From contig NZ_WQBE01000010.1 in the NCBI RefSeq assembly GCF_013032005.1, positions 84,846 to 148,845 on the forward strand: a stretch of DNA of 64,000 nucleotides, read 5' to 3'. This stretch comes from Ruegeria atlantica (lineage in GTDB: Bacteria > Pseudomonadota > Alphaproteobacteria > Rhodobacterales > Rhodobacteraceae). How positions within the stretch are numbered: the first letter of the stretch is position 1; each line of letters begins with the position of its first letter. The notes beneath the pieces are model-generated. The model was not told the DNA's origin and searched no databases. It saw only the letters and a list, made by a program, of their open reading frames with translations. Both the position numbers and the translations under genes were made by a program. Shown here one piece after another: positions 8,681 through 17,566 of the stretch.

Positions 8681-8884
8681 TTATTCACCAGCCAGCTTTA
8701 CCCAGCGCTCAAAAACATCCGGATCATTAATCCACTTTTCAACTTCGGATTCGTTACCCTTCTCAACAGCAGCAATCACGTGCGCAATAGCACCTGTGGC
8801 CGCCATCATGGAAACCTCGCCAGAAGCATGCGCATCAAGAATTTTCCCTAAAAGCACGTCAAGCTTCTTGTGATCAATTTGCAT
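8681..8884 (-). CDS. Small acidic helical protein
   Basis: This 67-residue protein contains KLDVLLGKILDAHASGEVS and EKWINDPDVFERWVKLAGE. An excellent AGGAGA precedes the ATG by 4 bases, which supports translation. No family name is known to me. The sequence is Ala/Glu rich and predicted helical, with no Cys and no membrane segment. It is the first gene of the small minus-strand cluster at 8.1-8.9 kb. Confidence 0.5.
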   Translation of the reverse strand: MQIDHKKLDVLLGKILDAHASGEVSMMAATGAIAHVIAAVEKGNESEVEKWINDPDVFERWVKLAGE

Positions 8885-9189
8885 CTTGTCTCCTATTCTT
8901 TTGTAGACACGATGCTTTAATTGATACCTTTTGTCCCCTCGTGCAACCAGCGAGGGATCCTTATCGTGAACTCTCAGCTTTTCTTACTTTCCCAATTCGG
9001 TCGCTTTGGTTTCTGTCACGCGGCAGAACCACATCAATTGAAAAGCTATGGCGAGACACAGTCTAATTTGCCCTCAGTATCACCGCCCAATGAAGCTTCC
9101 ACAAACCAAATTTTAGCTTTTCCTCCCACGCCGCCAAATAGCACCATCACGCGCAGCCGCTTCTCATATTCTTGTTCGTCTTCATGTTC

Positions 9190-10356
9190 TTATCCTGCAT
9201 TGATTGCGGCCGCAGAAGGTTCTGGCCTCCGGTTCCATACTAGTACGATGACCGCAGTCACAGTGATCTGGGCTATCGCAAACACCACCATCGCTGATTG
9301 AAGGTCGAACATATCCGCAAGTGCTCCGCTAGCGATCACCGGAAGAGAAAAGCCAAAGTAAGCGTAGACAAATAGTCCCGCTATTGCCCGTGCCCGATCA
9401 TCCGGCGCACGCAAGGAGACCTCTGCCAAGGAGGCCAGATAGGTGAAACCGTAGCTTGCTGCGCTGGTGATGCAGGTGCCAAGAAGAACAAATGCCAGCA
9501 CTTTCATCCAAACACCGGCTAGAAGAACCAAGAAGCCAAGTGGGATCAGAAGGAAACCCAGAGCGAGAGCGCGCCCGTTGGTCATGCGCCGCGCAATCGG
9601 CTGGCAAAGGAACCCCACGAAGATTGCCAGAAAGATAACGAGGCCGGTCCATCCTCCGAAACCGTTTGCAGCCAGCTCCAGTGGAACGACAGCGATGGTC
9701 ATGCCTGTTGTGGACCATGCCAGTGCCATTGCCGCTCCAAAGACCCATGTTCCACTAGGGAACACCGGAAGGCGCAAAAGTGAGACTGGCCTTGGCTTGT
9801 CGATGCGGGGCAATGTCAGGGCAATAATCGCCAGGACAGGAGCCGCGACGAATAGTGCAATGTAGCTGGCCGGTACCAGCGTATGACCTTGCAGGCCGAG
9901 ACTGATACCGGTTGCCAGTGCGCCACCGCCAAATCCAAGAGACGTAGCCGAAGTCACAATGAGAGCAGCATTCTTGGCACGGTCAGCACCCAGGATTTCT
10001 GTCATGTAGGCGGTTCCAGCTGTTGTCGCGAGGCCGGTGCCGATCCCGAGCATGAAACGTGCGATCACCAAACTAATCCAGCTTGGGGCTTGCACAAGTA
10101 GCGCTGTCGCCGTGGTGCCAAGGATCAATGCCAAGGCAATCGGAATCCGCCGACCAATCCGGTCCGAAAGGCCGCCGAGCAACAACAGCGTTGGCATAAG
10201 ACCCCCGACATAGGCCGCAAATGCTACCGTTACGGCCGTCGCACCCACATTACTTTCCGCCGCGTAGGCATCATAGAGAGGGGCCTGAAGATTCACGGCA
10301 AATGTTACCGTGAATAGACCAACAGCGAGAAATGAAATCGGGATCGCTTTGGGCAT
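9190..10356 (-). CDS. MFS transporter (drug/metabolite exporter type)
   Basis: This 388-residue inner-membrane protein has twelve hydrophobic segments. The loop 2-3 signature is present as LLLGGLSDRIGRRIPIA (about 59-75), and motif C-like ARFMLGIGTGLATTAGTAY is seen near 100-120. The family exchanges a solute with protons. It is divergent from a MocR-type regulator 87 bases away, so it is probably controlled by that regulator and may export or import a related amine or vitamin-B6-type compound. Substrate not determined. Confidence 0.85.
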   Translation of the reverse strand: MPKAIPISFLAVGLFTVTFAVNLQAPLYDAYAAESNVGATAVTVAFAAYVGGLMPTLLLLGGLSDRIGRRIPIALALILGTTATALLVQAPSWISLVIARFMLGIGTGLATTAGTAYMTEILGADRAKNAALIVTSATSLGFGGGALATGISLGLQGHTLVPASYIALFVAAPVLAIIALTLPRIDKPRPVSLLRLPVFPSGTWVFGAAMALAWSTTGMTIAVVPLELAANGFGGWTGLVIFLAIFVGFLCQPIARRMTNGRALALGFLLIPLGFLVLLAGVWMKVLAFVLLGTCITSAASYGFTYLASLAEVSLRAPDDRARAIAGLFVYAYFGFSLPVIASGALADMFDLQSAMVVFAIAQITVTAVIVLVWNRRPEPSAAAINAG

Positions 10357-10422
10357 GGGGGGACCTCGAGATTGACTTGAGATCGAAATGCCATGATGAA
10401 CTGTTTATGACAATTTTTCTAT

Positions 10423-10435
10423 TGTACTAGGTACA
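10423..10435. promoter_or_regulatory. Inverted repeat between the MFS and MocR genes
   Basis: TGTAC-TAG-GTACA is a perfect 5-base inverted repeat at 10423-10435, ending 8 bases before the MocR start. It is the only strong symmetry in the 87-base divergent promoter. It is a likely autoregulatory operator of the MocR protein. Confidence 0.45.
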
Positions 10436-10443
10436 GTGAAATT

Positions 10444-11799
10444 ATGAGGAAACCCAAGTACGTGCGTTTGGCCGACATGCTTTCTACCGCGATCCAGGAT
10501 GGCAAGCTGGCTCCGGGCACAAAACTACCGACGCATCGAGCATTTGCGGAACAGGCTGGTGTAGCTCTTGCAACCGCAACGAGTGCGTACAGAGAGCTTG
10601 AAAAGAGAGGCATGATAATCGGCGAAGCCGGTCGGGGTACATTCGTGCGCGACTTCGGATTGCCGCCAACGCTCGGCGTTCAGCAAACTGATACCGATGG
10701 CCTTGTTAATCTTATCTTCAATATGCCAGGCGAGGCATCTGATGCTGATATGCTTCGCACAGGGCTCCGGCGACTTGCATCAGCGGGCGACCTTGAGACG
10801 ATGCTGCGCTATCAACCTCACGGTGGGCGAGCGCATGAACGCAAAATTATAGCCGAAAGCCTCGGCAGCACCCTCGGACCCATTGATCCGAAATGCCTTC
10901 TGGTCACATCCGGTGGTCAACATGGGTTGGCAATCATTGCACTAGGGCTGTTTCGATCTGGGGAGGCAATCGCGGTCGACACTATAACATATCCCGGCTT
11001 CAAATCCGTCGCGGCGCTGAAGGGTCTCGAACTCGTTCCGGTCGAAGGCAGTGACGGTGTGATGAACCCTGAGGATCTTGAACGACAATGCTGCGCACGC
11101 AAACTGCGGGCGATCTATGTGATGCCGACTGTCCATAGCCCGTTAGGCACGGTTATGGATGCCGCGACACGACTACGACTGATAGAGATCGCTCTCAAAC
11201 ATGACCTGTTGATCATTGAGGATGCCGCTTATGCCTTCCTCGAAACTGACCCACCACCAAGTCTCATCTCCGTTGCGCCGGAGCGGACGATTTATGTGAG
11301 CGGTTTCTCGAAAAGCATTGGGACGGGATTACGCCTCGGATACGTGATTGCCCCCAAATCACACATCGATAGATTACTTGAGGTGATCAGAGCGACGACC
11401 TGGAACGCTCCAGCTTTGATTTCCGGGCTGGTCACGGGCTGGATCGAAGACGGCACGCTCGCCAAATCCGAAGATGCCAGGAGGCGGGATGGTGCTGAAC
11501 GTCAGCAGATCTGTCGGGCCGTTCTTGGTGGATCGGATATTCTCGCGCATCACAACGCAGGCTTTGCCTGGCTGCAACTCGAAAAGGGTGTCAGAGCCGA
11601 GCCTGTTGTCACGCGCTTGAAGGAGCGTGGTATCTCTACATCTGGAGCCGAGCCCTTTGCAACTTCAGTTGCAACTCCTCAGGCCTTGCGCTTAGCATTT
11701 GGTGGTATTCCGAAAGAGGAGTTGTCGGGGATTTTCGAAGTAATTCGAGAGGTCACCAAAGAGTATTCTATATCGCAGATTACTAACAACAGACATTAG
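10444..11799 (+). CDS. MocR-type (GntR/aminotransferase) regulator
   Basis: This 451-residue fusion has an N-terminal GntR winged helix (residues 1-70, with YVRLADMLSTAIQDG and LPTHRAFAEQAGVALATATSAYRELEKRG). It is joined to a fold-type-I aminotransferase domain. The PLP lysine is K290 in SGFSKSIGTGLR, and YVMPTVHSPLGTVMD marks the cofactor pocket. MocR proteins use bound PLP or an amino acid to switch transcription. Here the target is probably its own gene and the divergent MFS gene. No good Shine-Dalgarno sequence precedes the ATG, so translation may be weak or leaderless. Confidence 0.88.
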   Translation: MRKPKYVRLADMLSTAIQDGKLAPGTKLPTHRAFAEQAGVALATATSAYRELEKRGMIIGEAGRGTFVRDFGLPPTLGVQQTDTDGLVNLIFNMPGEASDADMLRTGLRRLASAGDLETMLRYQPHGGRAHERKIIAESLGSTLGPIDPKCLLVTSGGQHGLAIIALGLFRSGEAIAVDTITYPGFKSVAALKGLELVPVEGSDGVMNPEDLERQCCARKLRAIYVMPTVHSPLGTVMDAATRLRLIEIALKHDLLIIEDAAYAFLETDPPPSLISVAPERTIYVSGFSKSIGTGLRLGYVIAPKSHIDRLLEVIRATTWNAPALISGLVTGWIEDGTLAKSEDARRRDGAERQQICRAVLGGSDILAHHNAGFAWLQLEKGVRAEPVVTRLKERGISTSGAEPFATSVATPQALRLAFGGIPKEELSGIFEVIREVTKEYSISQITNNRH

Positions 11800-11841
11800 C
11801 ACGGGTGTAGCGAATGTTTGCTATGTCCGCGCTGCGTGAGT

Positions 11842-12054
11842 TCAGGTTGCATCTGATTTCGCTCTCGCAGCGATGGCACGACCCTCGTTCGCGCGTCGAG
11901 TGATACGTTCCCTTACGTCTTCGGCCAAAGCGGAAAGGAAAGCGAGGATGCCCTGGCCTATTGGAGTGGTCAGATCGAGCCAGGGCTTATCACGCACCTT
12001 TACGAAAGCCCTACGATCTGCGATCCACTAGATGAAAATGATGCCATGGATCAT
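11842..12054 (-). pseudogene. Serine-recombinase (resolvase) C-terminal fragment
   Basis: Read on the minus strand, the frame gives RAFVKVRDKPWLDLTTPIGQ, then GILAFLSALAEDVRERITRR, then ANEGRAIAARAKSDAT and a stop at 11842-11844. This is the region after the catalytic core of small serine recombinases/resolvases, where TTPMGRGFLAFLSALAEDERQRI is usual. An in-frame TAG lies shortly after the first ATG (MIHGIIFI then stop), and the catalytic Ser half is missing. It is a relic of a transposon or invertase. Confidence 0.7.
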
Positions 12055-12448
12055 GGATCGTGTGGCCCTGTCCCAATCTGCGATTACAATCACATCGCAT
12101 ACCCAAGCGCGTCTATCGCGCACTCAAGTTGAGGCCGACTCTTCAGCGTTTTCCCAGATACTTTCGCTCGGATAATCCTGTCACCGATCGTCGCGCTCAA
12201 AACACCGATCTGACGATCAAGGGATTGTCCGTGGCTGGACGCTCAGGCGTATCCCAAAAGCATGACCCCGGTGTACTTAAACATCTTACGATACGCACCT
12301 GATTTATGCACCACCTCAAGAGGCTTCCCTTTTGGGGGCCAACAGGATCGAACATTAATGTGTGGTCGCCTCCGGAAACGCAAGCAGAAACTTGAGGTGA
12401 ATTTGGGGAAAGCGGTTGACACATTGGCAGCATTGCATCCCTTTTTTG
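12055..12448. other. Stretch without a supported gene
   Basis: Only short frames are present. It separates the recombinase relic from the CGNR regulator. No clear hairpin, repeat or family match was seen. Confidence 0.4.
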
Positions 12449-13024
12449 TTACCTTTGATCACCGTCCAAAAGCCTTTTGCGATGCGCGGCAACTTTATGA
12501 CGGTTGCCGCAAGTTGACATATTGCACCAACGACGGCCCCGACCCCTGCCTGAGTTCAAGAAGAACCAACTGCATCCTTCGCATTGGCGCAGTTTTGCTG
12601 CTTCGGGAGAACTGAGGAATCCTTCGACAAGTAGGACAAATCGGTCAATCCAGTAGTGACTATTGTCGCCGGCGGTGATCCATCTGGCTGGAGCGGTGCC
12701 TAAATCCAAATGTGCGCGTCCCAGCGAGGACTTGATCTGAGCCTCAAACGTCTGGATGTCGTCAGGTTCGACTGTGTTATTTTCCAATGAGTACGATAGA
12801 ACGCGGTGCGCAAGCTCCCGAAACCTGACGAGCGCGTCTACGTCATCTTGCGATGGTGGGATGCCTTTTGCGTCTTCAACCTCAGTATTGCTGGCCGTGA
12901 GCCAATCCAACAGCACGTCCGGTGACGTGATCAGGTTGTCTGACCGCGACTTATCGGTGTCCCCAACGGTGTTGAGGAAATCCAAGGCTATGTGCCCCCC
13001 GATGAAATTTTCATTTGACCACAT
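12449..13024 (-). CDS. ABATE/CGNR zinc-finger regulator
   Basis: This 191-residue protein starts with the ABATE-type FIGGHIALDFLNTVGD and ends with the CGNR zinc finger CEGCSWFFLNSGRGRGRRWC then CGNRHKVAAHRKR. All four Cys are present, followed by a basic DNA-binding tail. This family is a stress- or ligand-linked transcription factor class common in actinobacteria and proteobacteria. It is divergent from a hydrolase gene with an 88-base gap that contains a palindrome, so it probably represses itself and the hydrolase-flavoprotein operon. Confidence 0.85.
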   Translation of the reverse strand: MWSNENFIGGHIALDFLNTVGDTDKSRSDNLITSPDVLLDWLTASNTEVEDAKGIPPSQDDVDALVRFRELAHRVLSYSLENNTVEPDDIQTFEAQIKSSLGRAHLDLGTAPARWITAGDNSHYWIDRFVLLVEGFLSSPEAAKLRQCEGCSWFFLNSGRGRGRRWCNMSTCGNRHKVAAHRKRLLDGDQR

Positions 13025-13025
13025 A

Positions 13026-13054
13026 GTAACCCTATATAGTACTTTATAGGTTAC
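13026..13054. promoter_or_regulatory. Operator of the CGNR regulator
   Basis: GTAACCCTATA (13026-13036) faces TATAGGTTAC (13045-13054), an imperfect palindrome with one extra C. A third half-site GTAACC lies at 13072-13077. Both sit between the divergent CGNR and hydrolase starts and overlap any promoter there. Confidence 0.55.
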
Positions 13055-13112
13055 ATCTATTGGAAATACGTGTAACCTCTTTTCTATTATAAACCATTAC
13101 AGGAGAATTGCC

Positions 13113-13925
13113 ATGCTGTCGCTTTCCGAACGTTACAATCACAATGGACAATCTATAGCCTGGGGGAAAATGGGAACGGGTGACCCTCTTGTTTTAGTGC
13201 ATGGGACGCCCTTTTCGTCTCAGGTCTGGCGACGGATCGCGCCTCTGTTGGCCCAGCGATGGACTGTCTTTTTTTTCGATTTGATTGGCTACGGCCTGTC
13301 GGAGAAGACAGATAATCAGGATGTATCTCTGGCCGTGCAGAACGATCTTCTGGCCGCAATGTTCAACCATTGGGGTTTGTACCGCCCCGAGATCCTGTGT
13401 CATGATTTTGGGGGCGCGACCGTTCTGCGGGCTTATTATCTGAATAACCTGAGATATAAGCGCATGACGATCTTTGACCCTGTCGCGGTTGCCCCTTGGG
13501 GATCGCCATTCGTTGCGCATGTCAGACAGTACGAAGCCGCATTTGCAGGTCTTCCAGCCTATGCCCATGATGCGCTTTTGCAGGTCTATTTGCAAAGCGC
13601 CGCGCACAAGAAACTCACGGAGGAAGCGCTACAGATCTACATGGAACCTTGGCAAGGAGAGGTGGGGCAGCCTGCTTTCTATCGTCAGATCGCTCAGATG
13701 GATCAGAAATACACGGATGAGGTTGAAAGCCAGTATGTGTCGCTGGATTGTCCCACAACGTTGCTTTGGGGCGCAAAGGATGACTGGATACCTCTGGAAC
13801 GCGGCCACAAATTGGCAGGTTTGTTGACTGAAGGGCAGATCACGGTGATCCCGGACGCTGGACATTTGGTTCAAGAGGACGCGCCAGAAGCCATCGTCGC
13901 TGCTATGTTACAGCTCAGCCAATAA
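13113..13925 (+). CDS. Alpha/beta hydrolase with Asp nucleophile
   Basis: This 270-residue hydrolase has HGTPFSSQVW (oxyanion loop) and CHDFGGATVLRA, in which D98 takes the nucleophile place. The acid is probably the Asp in GAKDDWIPLE and the His is in DAGHLVQEDAPEAI. An Asp nucleophile is typical of haloalkane dehalogenases and epoxide hydrolases rather than esterases. AGGAGA precedes the ATG by about 7 bases. The next gene, a large flavoprotein, starts 17 bases after the stop, so they form an operon under the CGNR regulator. Substrate not known. Confidence 0.8.
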   Translation: MLSLSERYNHNGQSIAWGKMGTGDPLVLVHGTPFSSQVWRRIAPLLAQRWTVFFFDLIGYGLSEKTDNQDVSLAVQNDLLAAMFNHWGLYRPEILCHDFGGATVLRAYYLNNLRYKRMTIFDPVAVAPWGSPFVAHVRQYEAAFAGLPAYAHDALLQVYLQSAAHKKLTEEALQIYMEPWQGEVGQPAFYRQIAQMDQKYTDEVESQYVSLDCPTTLLWGAKDDWIPLERGHKLAGLLTEGQITVIPDAGHLVQEDAPEAIVAAMLQLSQ

Positions 13926-13942
13926 CTCGAAAGTAGGCAGCG

Positions 13943-16000
13943 ATGGACAGACAAGCCTCTTCAGACCCACTCCTTCATCCGTTCAAGCTGAAGCACCTGC
14001 ACCTGCGCAACCGCGTGATAAGTACGGCACATGCGCCGGCCTACGCGGAGGATGGTCATCCAAAGGACCGATACCGTCTTTACCACGAGGAAAAGGCTAA
14101 GGGTGGCATAGCACTGACGATGATCGGCGGGTCAACCAACGTCGCGCCCGACAGCCCCTCTGTCTTTGGTCAACTCTATGCTGGGGACGATTCTATTATT
14201 CCCTGGTTTAAAAAGCTTACGTCCGGGGTCAAGGCACATGGGGCAGCAATCATGTGTCAAATCACCCATATGGGGCGGCGAACGGGCTGGGACACAGGAG
14301 ATTGGCTTCCTGTCGTCGGTCCGTCCGGGCGGCGGGAGCAGGCTCACCGTGCGATGCCAAAGACTGCTGAAAAAGGCGATCTTGATCGAATCGTTCTGGA
14401 ATTTTCGGAAGGGGCGCGGCGCTGCAAAGAAGGCGGGTTTGATGGTATCGAAATCCTGTCTCACTCCCACTTGCTGGGCCAATTTCTTTCACCATTTGTC
14501 AATGATAGAACAGATGCTTATGGCGGTTCACTCGAAAATCGATTGCGCCTAACATTAGAGACTCTGGATGCCGTTCGCACCAAGGTGGGGTCTGAGTTCA
14601 TTGTTGGCATGCGCATCACGGGCGACGAGTTTATCGACGGAGGCCTGACCGCCGATGAGTGTGTCGAGATTGCAAGGAGGCTGGAGCAGAGCGGCCACGT
14701 GGATTTCCTGAATATTCTGGCGGGCGCACCTTATGACGATCTCGGGTTGGCGGGATGGGTGCCGCCAATGGGTTTGCCTTCGGCACGCGACCTTAAAGTT
14801 GCTCAACGGATACGCGCAGCGGTCGATCTGCCTATTCTTCACGCAGGTGGCATCAACGACCTCGCCACCGCGCGTTTTGCAGTTCAGGAAGGAATGGTCG
14901 ATCTGGTTGGCATGACCCGAGCGCATATGGCCGACCCCCACTTGGTTCAAAAAATGGCTTCTGGTCAGGAAGATCGGATCAGGCTCTGTGTCGGTCTGGG
15001 ATACTGCGTAGATCGTGTGAACCAGGGGAAAGACGCAATATGTGGCCAGAATGCTGTCACAAGTCGAGAGGGTTTTCTGCAGCATCGTCTTCTGCCAAGT
15101 GCAAATCCCCAAAAGATTGTGGTTGTCGGTGGTGGCCCATGCGGGCTGGAGACCGCTCGTCTTGCCGCAGAAGCCGGTCACGATGTGAAATTGTTCGAGG
15201 CCGCCGACAGGCTTGGTGGTCAACTCATTCTCGCAAGTAAGGGAACATTAAGACGGCAGATCGATAGCATCCTCGACTGGTTGGTTCGGGAGGTCGAGTG
15301 TTCTTCGGCGCGGGTCCATCTCGCCACCTATGCCGAAGCGGAAGATATTTTGGCAATCAACCCCGATTTGATTGTTATTGCGACAGGAGGCTGGTCGTCG
15401 GAACCCGCTTTCATGGGGAGCAATCTTGCGCATTCCTCATGGGACGTGCTCAGCGGCAACGTCCGGATATCTGGTGACGTGCTGTTGTGGGACATGCATG
15501 GAAATCAACCAGCTTCGGTCACGGCCGATTTCATTGGGGATCATTGCGCGCCGCTTACTTTCGCCACTCCAGATGCATGTCCTCTTACCGAGCTGGGACC
15601 CACGACCCAATCGGTTGCCATGAAACACCTGTATGAGAGGGGCGTCCAATTCATTCCCAATATTAAAGTGGAGAAAATTGAGCCAGATGGAGACCGCAAA
15701 ACCGTGCATCTGCGGAACACACTATCGGGGTTTTCGACGCAACGGACCTTTGATCATGTGGTTGTCGAGTCGGGTTGCACACCAATGGACGAGCTCTATT
15801 TTGAGCTTCTGAATCAATCGCGCAATGCGGGGCAGTTCGATCAGAGGGCGTTCACGAAAGGGGAAATGACGTTTCCACAGATAAATCCCTCGGCCACCTT
15901 CAATCTTGTCCGGCTTGGTGATGCGATCACCAGCAGAAACCTACACGCTGCGCTGTTCGACGCAAACAGGCTCATTCAGGGCCTTACGAAAAGAGCCTGA
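13943..16000 (+). CDS. FMN/FAD oxidoreductase, N-methylproline-demethylase/TMADH type
   Basis: This 685-residue protein has an old-yellow-enzyme TIM barrel followed by an FAD/NAD(P) half. RNRVISTAHAPAYAEDG near the start, QITHMGRR near 110 and FVNDRTDAYGGSLENRLRL near 190 belong to the barrel. A Cys cluster CVGLGYCVDRVNQGKDAIC near 350-370 would hold the 4Fe-4S centre. VVVGGGPCGLETARLAAEAG near 395 is the FAD motif. This is the layout of trimethylamine dehydrogenase, 2,4-dienoyl-CoA reductase and N-methylproline demethylase; the start resembles the last best. It probably demethylates or reduces a small amine or enone handled also by the upstream hydrolase. Confidence 0.82.
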   Translation: MDRQASSDPLLHPFKLKHLHLRNRVISTAHAPAYAEDGHPKDRYRLYHEEKAKGGIALTMIGGSTNVAPDSPSVFGQLYAGDDSIIPWFKKLTSGVKAHGAAIMCQITHMGRRTGWDTGDWLPVVGPSGRREQAHRAMPKTAEKGDLDRIVLEFSEGARRCKEGGFDGIEILSHSHLLGQFLSPFVNDRTDAYGGSLENRLRLTLETLDAVRTKVGSEFIVGMRITGDEFIDGGLTADECVEIARRLEQSGHVDFLNILAGAPYDDLGLAGWVPPMGLPSARDLKVAQRIRAAVDLPILHAGGINDLATARFAVQEGMVDLVGMTRAHMADPHLVQKMASGQEDRIRLCVGLGYCVDRVNQGKDAICGQNAVTSREGFLQHRLLPSANPQKIVVVGGGPCGLETARLAAEAGHDVKLFEAADRLGGQLILASKGTLRRQIDSILDWLVREVECSSARVHLATYAEAEDILAINPDLIVIATGGWSSEPAFMGSNLAHSSWDVLSGNVRISGDVLLWDMHGNQPASVTADFIGDHCAPLTFATPDACPLTELGPTTQSVAMKHLYERGVQFIPNIKVEKIEPDGDRKTVHLRNTLSGFSTQRTFDHVVVESGCTPMDELYFELLNQSRNAGQFDQRAFTKGEMTFPQINPSATFNLVRLGDAITSRNLHAALFDANRLIQGLTKRA

Positions 16001-16233
16001 CAGTTCAAAACAATGTTGTTCGGACATGGTCGTTCACAGGCGTTGAAATTATGTACTGCAAAATCCGGTTCTCCGACCGATCATGTCAAGAAAACAAGAT
16101 ATGGGATGAATTACTCAATACCCATTAAAACTTTTACGTCAAAGGCTTTAACAACCTTCGATTCTATATGTTGTGGCAACCAGAGTGCTTGACGCACGGA
16201 TTTAGTATCCCGTTGAACTTTGAGCAATCTCCA

Positions 16234-16250
16234 GTCAAATTTGATTTGAC
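16234..16250. repeat. Perfect inverted repeat in the Rep-like upstream region
   Basis: GTCAAAT-TTG-ATTTGAC is a 7-base perfect inverted repeat. A second AT-rich symmetry begins 5 bases later. Together they could be a binding site for the Rep-like or ParA-like protein, or an origin element. Confidence 0.5.
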
Positions 16251-16255
16251 GCGGT

Positions 16256-16270
16256 TTTTATTTAATAAAA
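16256..16270. repeat. AT-rich palindrome next to the 16234 repeat
   Basis: TTTTATT-T-AATAAAA is a perfect 7-base inverted repeat of only A and T. AT-only symmetric DNA beside a second repeat is typical of melting regions at origins, but also of simple promoters. Confidence 0.4.
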
Positions 16271-16477
16271 TCAACAGTCTTAGTGAGTTCGATTGTTGGA
16301 ATTCTGAGGCCCAGGAGAGTTCCAAATGAAAGTTCTTGATTTATTCCCCAACCTACTCAATCAATTAGGTACAACACAGAACATAAAAATCTGCGTTTCA
16401 ATTGAGGTTAAGGGTGCCATAGTGTACCTCTCACAACGAGCACGAGGTAGCGTATGACATAGCTCCCACAAAAATGA

Positions 16478-16509
16478 CGAGACCGAACAGTTGCACCTGC
16501 CCGGTCTCG
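16478..16509 (-). terminator. Hairpin, possible minus-strand terminator
   Basis: CGAGACCG (16478-16485) pairs with CGGTCTCG (16502-16509) around a 16-base loop. On the minus strand the stem is followed by TCATTTTTG, so it could end a minus-strand transcript such as a countertranscribed RNA. On the plus strand it has no U-run. Confidence 0.4.
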
Positions 16510-16576
16510 GAAATCAGAAACGCCTTGCAACGCCCCTATGATTAGCACCTTCAGGGTAACAAGGCTTGTATCGGCT

Positions 16577-16596
16577 CGCAAGAATTATTTCTTGCG
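16577..16596. promoter_or_regulatory. Palindrome just before the Rep-like start
   Basis: CGCAAGAA-TTAT-TTCTTGCG is a perfect 8-base inverted repeat at 16577-16596, 14 bases before the ATG at 16611. It may be an operator for autoregulation, or an RNA hairpin that limits access to the ribosome binding site. Confidence 0.5.
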
Positions 16597-16610
16597 GCAA
16601 TGGAGATCGC

Positions 16611-17513
16611 ATGCCCAATCCACTTCAGATCGACCCCGCTAGGGGATTTGTCGCGCTACCCGCTCAGGTTCTTGACCTAAATATAAGTCCAGGCGCCTTT
16701 CGGGTTCTCACGCATCTTTGCAATCTTGCCAACGATGACGGATGGTGCTGGCCATCTCTCAAACAGCTCGGGGAAAAGCTAAATCGTTCCAAAGCATCGA
16801 TTAGTTCTTACATCGCTGAATTACGCAAGGAGGGCGTTATTGGAACTGTGAACCAGAAGATGGCTAGCGGATATAACTACCGGCTGAAAATCCAAGTGAT
16901 ATTTTGGTCCGAGTGGATTGGGATCCGAAAAAAGAAACTCAAGTCGGTTCAGCTGAATGATCGCCGCGCTCAGAATACTGAACGCCTTCCTTCGGAAAAA
17001 CACAAAAAAGATAAAACAAATACTTCTACGGCGCTAACGCCGAGCGAAGTCAGTCGTGAAGTTCGCCAAGTTCTCGATCAATGGTTATGGCTAACGAAGG
17101 GCCAAAGCTATGCTTCATACCGAGAAGCACCGTGTTCCAAGCTTATAAACTTGACAGACAAAGTTCTTGCGCGACTAAAGCCCGCTTGTCGGGAGAGTAT
17201 GACGACTGTCACAACTGAAAATATCAAAGCTCTGTGGTCGAATCTTGGCGTCGATCTAGGTCAAGAAGATCTGAAAGTGCAACTCGCAATGATGAGACAA
17301 AAGCAAATGACTACAACTGACTTTGAATACTTTTTGCAAGTCGCTAAAACCCTTTGGAAGCCATTCTGGCGCAAACCCCCTGCCCCAAAGCAACTCGCCG
17401 GGATGATCGAAAAGGCCAAGAGTTATGACCAGCAAGGAATAGCGCTTAGAGTAATTGCTTCACATTACTCAACATGGCTCAAATCAAGTTCTGGGTTGCC
17501 AAAGGCGGCGTAG
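16611..17513 (+). CDS. Winged-helix (HTH_36) protein, replication-initiator-like
   Basis: This 300-residue protein has an N-terminal winged-helix domain in which SPGAFRVLTHLCNLANDDG is followed by WCWPSLKQLGEKLNRSKASI and SSYIAELRKEG (about 26-75). This is the HTH_36 type found in plasmid replication and phage proteins. The C-terminal part (about 150-300) is helical and basic and is not recognised. ATG 16611 is chosen over a TTG at 16566 because GGAG lies 5 bases upstream and the longer form overlaps the palindrome. The ParA-like gene starts 53 bases after its stop. Gene order and upstream repeats suggest a replication or maintenance role, but no Rep catalytic motif is visible. Confidence 0.6.
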   Translation: MPNPLQIDPARGFVALPAQVLDLNISPGAFRVLTHLCNLANDDGWCWPSLKQLGEKLNRSKASISSYIAELRKEGVIGTVNQKMASGYNYRLKIQVIFWSEWIGIRKKKLKSVQLNDRRAQNTERLPSEKHKKDKTNTSTALTPSEVSREVRQVLDQWLWLTKGQSYASYREAPCSKLINLTDKVLARLKPACRESMTTVTTENIKALWSNLGVDLGQEDLKVQLAMMRQKQMTTTDFEYFLQVAKTLWKPFWRKPPAPKQLAGMIEKAKSYDQQGIALRVIASHYSTWLKSSSGLPKAA

Positions 17514-17566
17514 TTTCTCCTAATGGTAGAAAAACGCTTGAATAACAGGATGTATGGGAGTTGAGG

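Larger units (their letters stand above)
16001..16610. other. AT-rich non-coding region before the Rep-like gene
   Basis: No gene is supported in these 610 bases. The stretch holds four inverted repeats (listed separately) and sits before a winged-helix replication-like gene and a ParA relative. This layout is what a plasmid-type origin and partition region would look like. No DnaA box or iteron array was found by eye. Confidence 0.45.

Noticed and set aside
9467..9865. 132-codon frame on + inside the MFS gene
   Set aside because: Basic, repetitive composition is typical of an out-of-frame reading of a membrane protein gene.
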